DNA of 64,000 bases. Origin: Labedaea rhizosphaerae. GTDB lineage: Bacteria > Actinomycetota > Actinomycetes > Mycobacteriales > Pseudonocardiaceae. How positions within the stretch are numbered: the first letter of the stretch is position 1; the number at the start of each line of letters is the position of its first letter. The notes under the pieces were generated by a model that saw only the letters and a list, made by a program, of their open reading frames with translations, did not search any database and was not told the DNA's origin. Made by a program: the position numbers and the translations under genes. Shown piece after piece: positions 24,308-33,700 of this stretch. The DNA is taken from NCBI RefSeq assembly GCF_004362825.1, contig NZ_SNXZ01000007.1, positions 62,001 to 126,000 on the forward strand. The letters run 5' to 3'.

Positions 24308-26294
24308 ACCAGCGCAGCTGATCGACGGCCTTGTGCAGCGTGTCGGTCCGGTCCTGGATGGCCAGCGACCGCAGCGAGGAGATCTCCTTGCGGTACCAGG
24401 AGGTTCCCTCGGCCACCGCCGCGGCTCGCGCGCCGTTGCGGCTGGAGTCCATCGTGGACAGGCGGCTGCGGATCGCGCCGAGGTAGTACTCCACGACGCT
24501 GCCGATCGCGCCGGGGATGTCCACGTCGACGTCCCGCTGCTCCCGGGCGAAGAGCCGGACGAGGTCCGGCACCCGGTAGCTGTCCACCCCCGGCGTCTCC
24601 AGCAGGCCCGCGTCGACGAGCCGTTCGGCGATGCCCCGTGCGGTGTTCGGGTCGCGGCGCAGCAACGCGGCCAGCACGTCGAGGCCCAGCAGCGGCATGT
24701 CCAGTGCGCCGAGGAGCCGCAGGGCCGCCAACGCGTCGGTGTCGTCCTGGTGGCCGAGCAGCCGCAGCCCGCCGCGCAGGCTCGCCCGCACGCTCAGCTC
24801 GCTGCTGGCCAGCAGGTCGAGCCGGCAGCGCGGGTCGGCGAGGCGGTCGGCGAAGTCGCGCAAGGACCACGACGGCCGCGCGGCCAGCCGGGTCGCCGCG
24901 ATCCGCAGCGCCAGCGGCAGGTACTCGCAGCGCCGGGCCAGCTCGCCCGCGGCGCCGGATTCCGCGTCGACGCGGTGTGCGCCAAGGGAATCACGCAGCA
25001 GGCGGATCGAGGCCGCGGCCGACAACCGTCCAACGTGGACGTACGAGCGGGCCCCCGTCACCTCGAGCGGCGCACGGGACACGACCAGCAGCGCACAGCC
25101 CGGTGGTGGCGACATCAGCGGCCGGGCCTGATCGGCGCGGTGCACGTCGTCGAGCACGACGAGCAGCCGCAACCCGGCGGCCGCGGTCGGCCAGCCGTCG
25201 GCGCCGTCCTGGGGCCGCGGTGCGGTGCTGGTGGCCTGGGCGAGCGAGCCGATCACCTCCACCGGCCGCAAGGGTGTGACGTCGGTGGACGAGCGCATGT
25301 CCAGGTGGACCTGACCGTCCGGGAACCGGTCGGCCAGCCGGCGCGCGGCGAGCGCGGCGAGCGCGGACTTGCCCGCCCCCGCGAAGCCGTGCACGACGCA
25401 GACCCGGTCCTCGACCAGCCGCGTGGTCACCGCCGCCAGCTCCTCCTCGCGGCCGAACACCTCCTCGTCGCGCTCGTTCGTGACGACGGGGCCGCGGTGC
25501 AGCCGTGGTCCTGACGCGCTGGGTGCTGGCCGCTGCTCGGTGTTGCCGAGCAGCGCCGGATCGCCTTGCAGGATGCGTTGCTGCAGGTCGCGCAGCGGCT
25601 TGGTGGGTTCGATGCCCAGTTCGCTGACCAGCAGCCGGCGCAGGTCGCGGTAGGCGCCGAGGGCGTCGGCCTGATCACCGCACCGGTACAGGGCACGCAT
25701 CAGGTGCGCGTGCAGGCGCTCGCGCAGCGGGAACTGGGCGACCAGCAGCTTGAGCTCGGGCAACAGCGACTCGTGGTGGCCGAGTTCGATGCCCACGCCG
25801 AGCCTGCCCTCGGCGACCGACAGCTGCGCTTCCTCCAGCCGCGCCCGCTCGGCCAGCACGGCCGGGGTCATCGCGACATCGGCCAGCGGGGTGCCCCGCC
25901 ACAGCGCCATCGCGGCGGCGAACGACTCGGCCGCCCCCGCCAGGTCACCCGCGGCCTGGCGCGAGCGCGCGGTGACCGCGAACGCCTCGAACTCGTGCAC
26001 GTCCAGCGACATCGACGGGACCACAAGCCGGTACCCGGGCGACTGGGTGACCAGCACCGTGCCCGCCTGGTCGCCGAGCGCGGTGCGCAGCCGCCACACG
26101 TAACCGGCGAGCAGGCCGCTCGCGGTGGCGGCGGGCCCGTCCGGCCACAGCTCGGCGATCAGCCGGTCGACGCCGACCACCTGGTTGGCGTTGAGCAGCA
26201 GCACGGCGAGCAGGGAACGCTGCTTGGCCGAGCCGATCAGCCGCCACGTCGTGCCGTCGTGGTACTCCAGCGAACCGAGGATGCGGAAGCGCAC
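24267..26294 (-). CDS. AfsR-like SARP regulator with NB-ARC-type ATPase domain
   Basis: 675 residues from GTG 26294 (VRFRILGSLEY); a GTG 18 bp upstream is an alternative. Order: OmpR-like winged helix (about 1-90, PGYRLVV), bacterial transcriptional activation domain (about 95-240, YRCGDQADALGAYRDLRR), then an ATPase with P-loop FAGAGKSA near 302-309 and Walker B LLVVLDDVH. It lacks the long TPR tail of the second SARP (30750-33860). It is transcribed with the methyltransferase/Rieske/N-oxygenase genes (119 bp gap) and is a good candidate to bind the GATG repeats at 19136. Confidence 0.88.
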   Translation of the reverse strand: MRFRILGSLEYHDGTTWRLIGSAKQRSLLAVLLLNANQVVGVDRLIAELWPDGPAATASGLLAGYVWRLRTALGDQAGTVLVTQSPGYRLVVPSMSLDVHEFEAFAVTARSRQAAGDLAGAAESFAAAMALWRGTPLADVAMTPAVLAERARLEEAQLSVAEGRLGVGIELGHHESLLPELKLLVAQFPLRERLHAHLMRALYRCGDQADALGAYRDLRRLLVSELGIEPTKPLRDLQQRILQGDPALLGNTEQRPAPSASGPRLHRGPVVTNERDEEVFGREEELAAVTTRLVEDRVCVVHGFAGAGKSALAALAARRLADRFPDGQVHLDMRSSTDVTPLRPVEVIGSLAQATSTAPRPQDGADGWPTAAAGLRLLVVLDDVHRADQARPLMSPPPGCALLVVSRAPLEVTGARSYVHVGRLSAAASIRLLRDSLGAHRVDAESGAAGELARRCEYLPLALRIAATRLAARPSWSLRDFADRLADPRCRLDLLASSELSVRASLRGGLRLLGHQDDTDALAALRLLGALDMPLLGLDVLAALLRRDPNTARGIAERLVDAGLLETPGVDSYRVPDLVRLFAREQRDVDVDIPGAIGSVVEYYLGAIRSRLSTMDSSRNGARAAAVAEGTSWYRKEISSLRSLAIQDRTDTLHKAVDQLRWFIHGGRLSTDRLG

Positions 26295-26413
26295 CGGGCC
26301 CGGCCGCTCCACCGGTGTGTCCGAAGTGGAGCGTTGGCGACCGCCGGTCCGCACCCGGGCGCCCGGTTCGGCGTCGGCGCGGCGGTGGACCGGCTCGGCG
26401 ACGCGGGTGCCGC

Positions 26414-27541
26414 TCACCAGTCGGCCGTGGGGGAGCAGGGGCGGACGTGGACGCGTTCCTGGTCGTGCGAGACGTTCAGGGCCACGGGCAACCCCGCCTC
26501 GCAGCGCAGCCGCGTGTCGAAGGTCTGCACGGCCTGGCGCCAATGGGTGTAGCGGTGGTGCGGGCCGTTGGACAGCGAGACCCCCGGCGCGAGGTCCAGC
26601 TCGAACCACATCGCCACCGCGTCGCACATCCCGTCGGACACCGGCAGCGCGCTCACCTCGCTCGTACCCGCGGGCAGGTCGGTGCCGAAGTCGACCTTCA
26701 GCAGCTCGAACGGCGCGGTCAGCATCCGGTGGTCGTGGCTGTGCAGGTAGGTCGAGAAGTACTCGGTCGAGCGGAACTGGTTGAACGTGCTGACGTCGAA
26801 GCCGCACGCGACGCTCACGTTGTTGTGCGAGCGCAGCCGGTCGCTCTCCACCAGCTGGCCGAGCAGCCGGGCGTGCCGGGGCACCAGCCGGGCGTCAGGG
26901 GTGAGCAGCTCGCGGCGCGCGTGCTCCAGCGCGGGCAGGGCGTGCTCGCCGAGCAGCGCGCAGTCGAAGATCTCGGTGACCAGCACGTCGGCCCGCGTGG
27001 GCAGGTCGACCCCGACGCGCAACGCGGTCGACCGGGCGTTGATCACCGTGATGGTGTCGGCGTAGCCGTTGGCCAGCACGATCTGCTGTGCGGCGGCCGC
27101 GATCACCGGCTCGGCCTCGCAGGTGATCACCATGCTCGCGCCCGCCTTGGCGGCCAGCAACGCGAGCAGTCCCGACCCGGTCCCGATGTCCAGCACCACG
27201 TCACCCGGCCGGACGGTGGCGATGATCGCCTCCTCGTAGGCGGCGTTGCGCTCGTGGTCGTTCATCATCGCGAAGTGCCAGCGCGGCACAACCTGGCGGA
27301 TGGCCCGGTTCAGCAGCCGGGCCGGGCGCTCGTCACCGGGACCGGCCAGCATCCTGGCGATGCGCAGGCACTCCACCGCCTCGCCCGCCGCGGAGCCGTG
27401 CAGCAGGGCTTCACCCCTGGCCGTCAACGACCTGACCAGCTCCGCGGTGTCGGGGCCCGGACCGGCGGGTGCGAGTCTGCCCGGATCGGACATGGAGAGT
27501 TCGGCTTGCTGGGTCACGGACGACCTCACTCGGCTCATCAC
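26414..27541 (-). CDS. PRMT7-like small-molecule arginine N-methyltransferase (SznE-like)
   Basis: 375 residues if the first ATG is used; MSDPGRL at codon 17 is an alternative start. It has the whole PRMT signature: FAMMNDHERNAAYEEAI before motif I (VLDIGTGSGLLALLAAKAGA, about 116-134), acidic post-I CEAEP, a double-E loop TEIFDCALLGEHALP with Glu190 and Glu199, and the THW loop YTHWRQAV at 331-338. The loop wording is closest to PRMT7, a mono-methylating enzyme. In bacteria such enzymes act on free arginine: SznE in streptozotocin biosynthesis makes N-omega-methyl-L-arginine. The neighbouring SznF-like gene supports that role here. It probably uses S-adenosylmethionine in the cytoplasm and supplies methylarginine to the N-oxygenase. 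Confidence 0.82.
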   Translation of the reverse strand: MMSRVRSSVTQQAELSMSDPGRLAPAGPGPDTAELVRSLTARGEALLHGSAAGEAVECLRIARMLAGPGDERPARLLNRAIRQVVPRWHFAMMNDHERNAAYEEAIIATVRPGDVVLDIGTGSGLLALLAAKAGASMVITCEAEPVIAAAAQQIVLANGYADTITVINARSTALRVGVDLPTRADVLVTEIFDCALLGEHALPALEHARRELLTPDARLVPRHARLLGQLVESDRLRSHNNVSVACGFDVSTFNQFRSTEYFSTYLHSHDHRMLTAPFELLKVDFGTDLPAGTSEVSALPVSDGMCDAVAMWFELDLAPGVSLSNGPHHRYTHWRQAVQTFDTRLRCEAGLPVALNVSHDQERVHVRPCSPTADW

Positions 27542-27578
27542 AGCCTGGGCTGTGCGGAAAGATGGGACTGGGCCGGGA

Positions 27579-27911
27579 TCACTCGGCCAGAACGATGGAG
27601 TGGACGACGGCGGGGGACTCGTCGGCGTCCGGGTCGGTGACGGGCAGGTAGGCGATCACCTTGCTGCCGCGCTGCACGACCGCGACCCCGCGCGCGCAGA
27701 GCCGGTCGACCCGGAAGGTGTTGCCGTGCCACGGGCAGCGCAGCTTGCCGTCCTCGATCCGGCCGAGGTGCAGTGGCCCGCCGCGGTGGGCGCACCGGGA
27801 GGCGATCACGTGCACGGCGCCGGACCGGTCGTAGGCGAAGAAGTGCCGGTCGCCGACGATGACCGTGTTCTCCTGCGGCCAGTTCAGCTCGACGCGGATG
27901 CTGCGGCTCAT
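27579..27911 (-). CDS. Small Rieske [2Fe-2S] protein
   Basis: 110 residues. The cluster ligands are clear: CAHRGG (CxH) and CPWHGNTF (CxxH), in the ferredoxin-like Rieske layout. There is no oxygenase domain, so it is an electron carrier. Its ATG overlaps the stop of the diiron N-oxygenase gene (ATGA), implying equal expression and probably direct electron delivery to that enzyme or its product. No dedicated reductase is seen in the window. Confidence 0.88.
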   Translation of the reverse strand: MSRSIRVELNWPQENTVIVGDRHFFAYDRSGAVHVIASRCAHRGGPLHLGRIEDGKLRCPWHGNTFRVDRLCARGVAVVQRGSKVIAYLPVTDPDADESPAVVHSIVLAE

Positions 27912-29266
27912 CGGGTGCTGACCACGACGACGGCGTCCGCGTCGGCGGCGAGCCCGTACAACCTGCCCTTGGGCACGGTGACCCCGCTGCCCGCGGCCAC
28001 CGTCAGCGGGTCGCCGGTGCCGCTGAAGTGCAGCTGCACGCTGCCGCTGCTCACGTCCACCGACGTGTCGGCGTCGGCCACCCGCGTCTCGAACGCCGTG
28101 GCCGGCCCGAGGTCGCGGATCTCCGGCGCACCGGGTGCCTGCTCGAGGTCCGCGGCGGAGCGGGCAGGTCGCGTGGTCGGGGTCCACGCCAGCTGGGCCA
28201 GCAGGTCCGCGTCGGCCAGCGAGCTGAGCAGCCGGATCTCCTCGACGCCGCGGATCAGCCCGCGCGTGGCCACCGGGCCGTGCTTGCGGGCCAGCGGCAT
28301 CAGCAACTCGTGCACCGCCATCCGGCCGTGGTGCTGGTCGATGTGGGCGTGCTCGTCGCAGTAGCGGGTGTCCACCGCGTCACCGAACACCCCGCGCAGC
28401 GCCGTGGTCAGCCGGGCGAACCACGGCGCGAAGGTGGCCTCCAGCAACGCCATCGCGCCGATGTAGCGGAAGAACCCGGTGCGGTCGTGGGTGACCCGGT
28501 AGAAGTAGTTGTTCACCGCGATCGACGACGGCAGGTAGAAGAACCAGTAGTGGTGCGGGGTCGTCCGCATGCCGACGCTGCGGCACAGGTCGGTGAACAG
28601 GCTGCTGTGCTTGGCGTCGAACACGCCGTAGCCGAACTCGTCGATGAAGATCTTGAACAGTTCGCTCTGCTCGGGGCCGAAGGCGCCACCGAGGTTCTGC
28701 GACATGGCGGTCGCCTCGGTGAGGCCGTCGAGGGCCATCTGGACCATCAGCATCTCCGCGGCCCGGCGCGGGTCGGCGGCCTGCTCGATGGCGGTCTGCA
28801 CCGGGAAGTCGGCGGTGGTGGCCTCGTGGATCGTGGCCTCGAGGTGGCTGAGCGTGCCAGCTTCGTCCCAGTGGCCGTTGACCTGCACGGACTCCTCGAG
28901 GAAGCCCAGGGCGAACCGCTCGGCGGTGGGCCGGATCCGGTCGGCGAGCACGCGGCTGCCGGGGTCGTAGAAGGCCGCGAAGTCGCGTTCCTTGCCCCGC
29001 AGGCCGTCGATCGGCAGGAACATCGAGTCGCTCTCGTAGATGTTCATGAGCAGCCGGTTGGCCAGCAGGCTGTCGTCGGAGGTGAACCGGTCCTCGGTCA
29101 GCGGTCGCTGCCAGTCGATCCCGGCAAGCCGTGCGCGGTCGAGCGGGCGCCGGTACGGGTTGTCCACCACGTACGGGGCCGGTTGCGGTCGGTAGACGTC
29201 ATTGTCGGCGTAGCTGGTGATCTGCTGGCTAACGGACTCGTCATGATTCAAGCCCAACGCAGTCAT
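27908..29266 (-). CDS. SznF-like haem-oxygenase-fold diiron N-oxygenase with a degenerate cupin domain
   Basis: 452 residues; GGAGG stands 8 bp before the ATG. The central helical domain carries seven candidate iron ligands: Glu184, Glu210, His220, Glu276, His306, Asp310, His313. Their spacing equals that of the SznF ligands as I recall them (E189, E215, H225, E281, H311, D315, H318), a constant offset of five. HAHIDQHH holds the H-x3-D-x2-H part. SznF hydroxylates N-omega-methylarginine twice, then its cupin rearranges it to an N-nitrosourea. Here the C-terminal cupin-like region (about 390-452) has no HxH, and the second motif reads PKGRLY with Tyr437 where His is expected. N-hydroxylation without nitrosation is therefore inferred. 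Encoded with a methyltransferase and a Rieske protein. Confidence 0.82.
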   Translation of the reverse strand: MTALGLNHDESVSQQITSYADNDVYRPQPAPYVVDNPYRRPLDRARLAGIDWQRPLTEDRFTSDDSLLANRLLMNIYESDSMFLPIDGLRGKERDFAAFYDPGSRVLADRIRPTAERFALGFLEESVQVNGHWDEAGTLSHLEATIHEATTADFPVQTAIEQAADPRRAAEMLMVQMALDGLTEATAMSQNLGGAFGPEQSELFKIFIDEFGYGVFDAKHSSLFTDLCRSVGMRTTPHHYWFFYLPSSIAVNNYFYRVTHDRTGFFRYIGAMALLEATFAPWFARLTTALRGVFGDAVDTRYCDEHAHIDQHHGRMAVHELLMPLARKHGPVATRGLIRGVEEIRLLSSLADADLLAQLAWTPTTRPARSAADLEQAPGAPEIRDLGPATAFETRVADADTSVDVSSGSVQLHFSGTGDPLTVAAGSGVTVPKGRLYGLAADADAVVVVSTR

Positions 29267-30749
29267 CGACGTCCTCCAGCAGTCAAGAGCGGTTCACCAA
29301 TACCCCAAGAGATCCGCAACGGATTGGTGATGCACTATTCCCGGTAGGTGCGTCACGTGTCCAGACCGGTTTTGAAGTGCTTCCATTCAGGTGACCATAA
29401 ATGGCTCAACCAGTTGCGCCGAACGGTGTAGCAGGACGCGGTGTGGATCATTTACCGGTGAGTGCATACATCGAAAAAACATTGATGCACAGGCCGGTGC
29501 AGCCGGCGTATATGTCCCTGGTCAGCGGTGTGGTGGCAGCGGCGTTCGGCGGCGAAGCCGCTGGTGAGATCAATCCGGACTGGACTCCACCGCGGCCCGC
29601 CGCCGCCGGACGGACGAGTCGACCGGCCCCCGAGACCCTTTCCGTTGCGCCTTGGTCGCACAATCGTGAGGCGAATGCAATAGGCAAAGATATTTGTAGT
29701 CGAACCGTCGCAACGGGCTTATTTTCGCCTCTTTATCATCGCGACCGGGTGTGTGACAAGGCAGCTCATCCTTATGGATCTATTATGATGTATCCCGGCG
29801 TGTCGGTGTAACGCCGAAACGGCAAGCCATTGGCCGGCGGCGACAGTGCGTATTGTGCTCGGTTAACCACGGTCCGTGCATCGCGGCGCCTGCTCGAGTG
29901 GCAGCGGCCGGGGGCTACCCCTTCCCTGTCGAGTCTTGTTGATCACCGCCCGACGGCTTCGCGCTTCGCCCATCGCGCGGACCGCTCCACCGCGTCGTCG
30001 CCCGACGCCGACCTGGCACAGCGGTCACCGACTCGGGAGGTCGCCGACCGCCCGGGACCGCCACAGCCGTGGCGCCGGCCATGCCGGCACGGCCCACGTC
30101 ATCTCTTCGCTACGCATCGGCACCCCCTGGGTTCGCGGCGGCGGCGAGCCAAGCAGCCGGAGCAGGTGCGCGGACGGCGGTCTGGACAAGGCTGGACAAG
30201 CCTGGATGACCGGCGGGCCTGCTCGTGCCGGCGAGGTCGGCGTCCCCGCGCGATGGTCGGATCCGAGCACGTCGCGCGCCTCTGACCTCGGGTTTCCCCG
30301 GGATTTCGCCAATTCGGATTCGCCGACAATTGCGCGAAGGTCTCGGCCGAAAGGGCCTCGTCGAGTACCCGCCAACGGTGCCGCTGATCGATTCTCTTGA
30401 TCGCGTGGCCCGGCGTTGGGAGAACCCGATCGCTTCAGCGGGCGAAGAATTCCGGGCGGCGGAAGGCTTCGGGCCGGTCGATGCCCGTGCCTGCAGGTAG
30501 AGGGCTCACGAGCGTCCTGACCTGTGCTTCAGATACCGAACATCGTATGTTGACAAGACCGGCGCGGGCAGATAACAGCGGCGGAATACGTTCGTACTCC
30601 GAATGGTGTCTTGGTAGCCATCGGTGAAGTGTTATTACCCCCTGTGGTCGAAAGATTTACATGCGTGAATCACCGGTCATAGCAACGGCGGTTTCTTTCC
30701 ACTAGGGTCGGCAATGCGTTGATCGGGGTCGGCGGTGCCGGGAGCATGG
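29267..30749. other. Gene-free, lower-GC intergenic region
   Basis: About 1.48 kb between divergent genes (N-oxygenase left, AfsR-like SARP right). Open frames exist on both strands but show no family motif, weak codon bias and no good ribosome sites. The part near 29660-29810 is visibly AT-richer (AAAGATATTTGTAG, TTATTTTCGCC, CTATTATGATG). TTGACA at 30550 with TAACAG 17 bp later could be a promoter for the SARP, about 170 bp before its start. No tandem GATG set is seen here, only a single GATGCAC at 29327. I see no tRNA or repeat. Confidence 0.5.
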
Positions 30750-33700
30750 ATGAAACTGCGGTTACTCGGCCCGCTGGAGCTTGCCACTGGACGAAGTCTG
30801 GTCAGCATCGGCGGGCCACGGCAGCGAGTCGTGCTGTCCGTGCTCGCCATGAACGCCAACCGCGTCACGCCGATCGACCTGCTGATCCAGGCCCTGTGGG
30901 GCGAGGCCCCGCCGGAGACCGCCCGCGCGCAGATTCAAACGAGCATCTCCAGCCTGCGCAAGCTCTTCGGTGGCAAGGACGGCCGTCCCGACGCCATCCA
31001 GACCCGCCCGCCCGGCTACCTGCTGGAGGTCGCGCCCACCGACCTGGACAGCCAGCGGTTCACCGACCTGGTCGCCGAGGCCCGCGGGGAAGCCGACCGG
31101 GGCCGGCTCGCGGACGCGGCGGCCACCCTGCGCACGGCCCTCGCGTTGTGGCGCGGCCCGATGCTGGCCGACATCGACAGCGACCTCGTGCAACGCGAAG
31201 CCGCGTCCTTCGCGGCCCGGAAGATCACCGCGATCGAGAAGCGGATCCGGATCGACCTCGCGCTCGGCTGGCACGAGGCCATCTGCGGTGAGCTGGCCGC
31301 CCTGGTCGAGGAGTACCCGCTCAACGAGCGGCTCTCGGAGTTCTGGATGCTCGCCCTCTACCGGTGCGGCCGCCAGGCCGACGCGCTCGAGGCGGCCCGG
31401 CGGACCCGGGCCACCCTCGTCGCCGAGCTGGGCATCGAGCCGGGGCACGACCTGCAGCGGCTGGAGACGGCGATCCTCAACCGCGATCCGTCGCTGGACC
31501 TGCGCCCGACGGGCGCCGTGGTGGTGCCGAGCCAGCCCGCTCGCCCGGCCGGCCCGCGCACCACGCGCCACCCGGTGCCGGGGGCGGTGCCACGCCAGCT
31601 GCCCCCCAGCGTCGCCGACTTCACCGGTCGCGAGGCCCACATCGCCGCCATCAAGCAACTCCTGGCCGAGGAGGACCTCGACGAGTACGCCATGCGGATC
31701 GTGGCGATCTCCGGCAAGGGCGGTGTCGGCAAGTCCAGCCTCGCCGTGCGGGTGGCGCACGAGCTCGGCGAGCTGTTCCCGGACGGCCAGCTCTACGGCG
31801 ACCTCGCGAGCCCGGCGGGCGAGGACTCCACGACGACGTTGCTGGCCCGGTTCCTGCGCGCGCTCGGCGTCGAGGGCGCGGCGGTCCCGGACGACCCGCA
31901 AGAGCGGGCCGAGTTGTACCGCAGCACGCTGGCGGGCAAGCGCGTGCTCGTCGTGCTCGACGACGTGACCAGCGAGCAGCAGGTGCTCCCGCTGCTGCCC
32001 GGCAGCGGGACCTGCGCGGTGATCACGACCAGCCGGATGCGGTTGTCCGGGTTGTTCGGCGCGCACTGGCTGGACATCGACGTGCTCGACGCCGAGACCT
32101 CCCTGGGCCTGCTGGCCAAGATCATCGGCCCGGCGCGGGTGCGTGCCGAGCAGGACGTGGCCCGGGAGCTGGTCCGGATCTGCGGCGGGCTGCCGCTCGC
32201 GCTGCGGATCGCGGGCGCGCGCCTGGCCTCACGCCCGCACTGGCGGATCGCGGCGCTCGTGGCCCGGTTGCAGGACGAGGCCGGCCGGCTCGACGAGCTG
32301 ACCTACCGCGGGCTCGGCCTGCGCTTCAACATCGACCTGACCTACCGGAGCCTGGCGCCGCAGGCGAAGCGGCTGTTCCGCTTGTTCGTCCTGCTGCGCA
32401 CCCCGGACCTGCCGGCGTGGACCGCGGCCGCGTTGCTCGACACCGAGCTGGCCGTCGCCGAGGAGGTCCTGGAGCAGTTGGTCGACGCCCAGCTGCTGGA
32501 CGCGGTCGAATACCCCGGTGAGCGGCTGCGCTACCGCTTCCACAGCCTGATCCGCATCTACGCGATGGAGCGGCTGCTCGAGGCCGAGCCCGTGGCCGAA
32601 CGCGACCAGGCGCTGCACCGCGTGCTCGCCGCGTGGCTCGCGTTCACCGAGCGCGCGCACCGCGAGGAGTACGGCGGTGACTACACGGTCCTGCACGGCA
32701 CCGCGCCGCGCTGGTATCCACCGGACGGCGCGCGGCTCGTCGCCGCGGACAACCTGATGGACTGGTGGGACGCCGAGCGGGCCGCGCTGGTGGCCGCGGT
32801 GCGGCACGCGGCGGCCGAGGGACTCGACGAGCTGTGCTGGGACCTCGCGCTCACCTCGACCACCTTGTTCGAAGTCAAGGGTTACTACGACGACTGGCGG
32901 GAAACCGCGATGCTCGGCCTCCAGGTCACCGAGCGGGCAGGCAACCGCCGTGGTCACGCCGCGATGCTGTACTCGCTGGGCACGCTGGACCTCGCCCAGA
33001 AGCGGTTGCCGGACGCGGAGAAGCGCTTCGCCGAGGCGCTGGGCATGTTCACGGCGGATGGCGACGAGCACGGCCGGGCGTTGGTGCTGCGCAATTCCGC
33101 GCTCGTGGACGGGATGCACGGCGACTCGGTCGCGATGCTGGCCAAGTACCAGGAGTCGCTGGCCCTGATGCGAGTGGTCGGGGACCGGATGGGCGAAGCC
33201 CAGGTGCTGCGCAGCATCGCCGCGTTCCGGATCGACGAAGGCGACACGGACCGGGCGTGCGAGCTGCTCGACGAGTCGCTGGCGATCTGCCGCGAGGTCG
33301 GTTGCCTGCGCGGCGAGGCGCAGGTGCGCTACCGGTACGCCTCGCTGCGGATGGAGACCGGCGACTTCGAGTCCGCTCGCCGGGAACTGGCCCGGGTGCG
33401 CCAACTGGTTAACCAGATCGGCGACCGGATCGGCGAAACCTATGCGCTGTACGGGCTCGGCGTCGCACTGCACCGCGAAGGCAGCCTCGACGACGCGGAG
33501 GCCACGGCGCAGCAGGCGCTCGCGCTCGCGCGGATGATCGGCGAGCGGCTCGTCGAGGGGCAGGTGCTGTACCTGCTCGGCGAGATCGGGCTCGCGCGTG
33601 CGGACGTGGTGGTGGGAGCGGGGTACCTGACCGAGGCGGAGACCCTGTTCGAGGAGCTGGGTTCCGCGTTGTGGCTGGCGAAGACCTTGATCCTGCAGTC

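Noticed and set aside
29401-29811. 136-codon open frame after AGGTGA in the gene-free region
   Set aside because: It contains a TTA codon, weak third-position GC, no domain-like pattern and lies in AT-richer DNA. A small gene cannot be excluded, but there is no positive support.
29830-30627. Several overlapping plus- and minus-strand frames of 60-170 codons
   Set aside because: Arg/Pro/Ser-rich composition typical of shadow frames in GC-rich DNA, mutually overlapping, with no ribosome sites.
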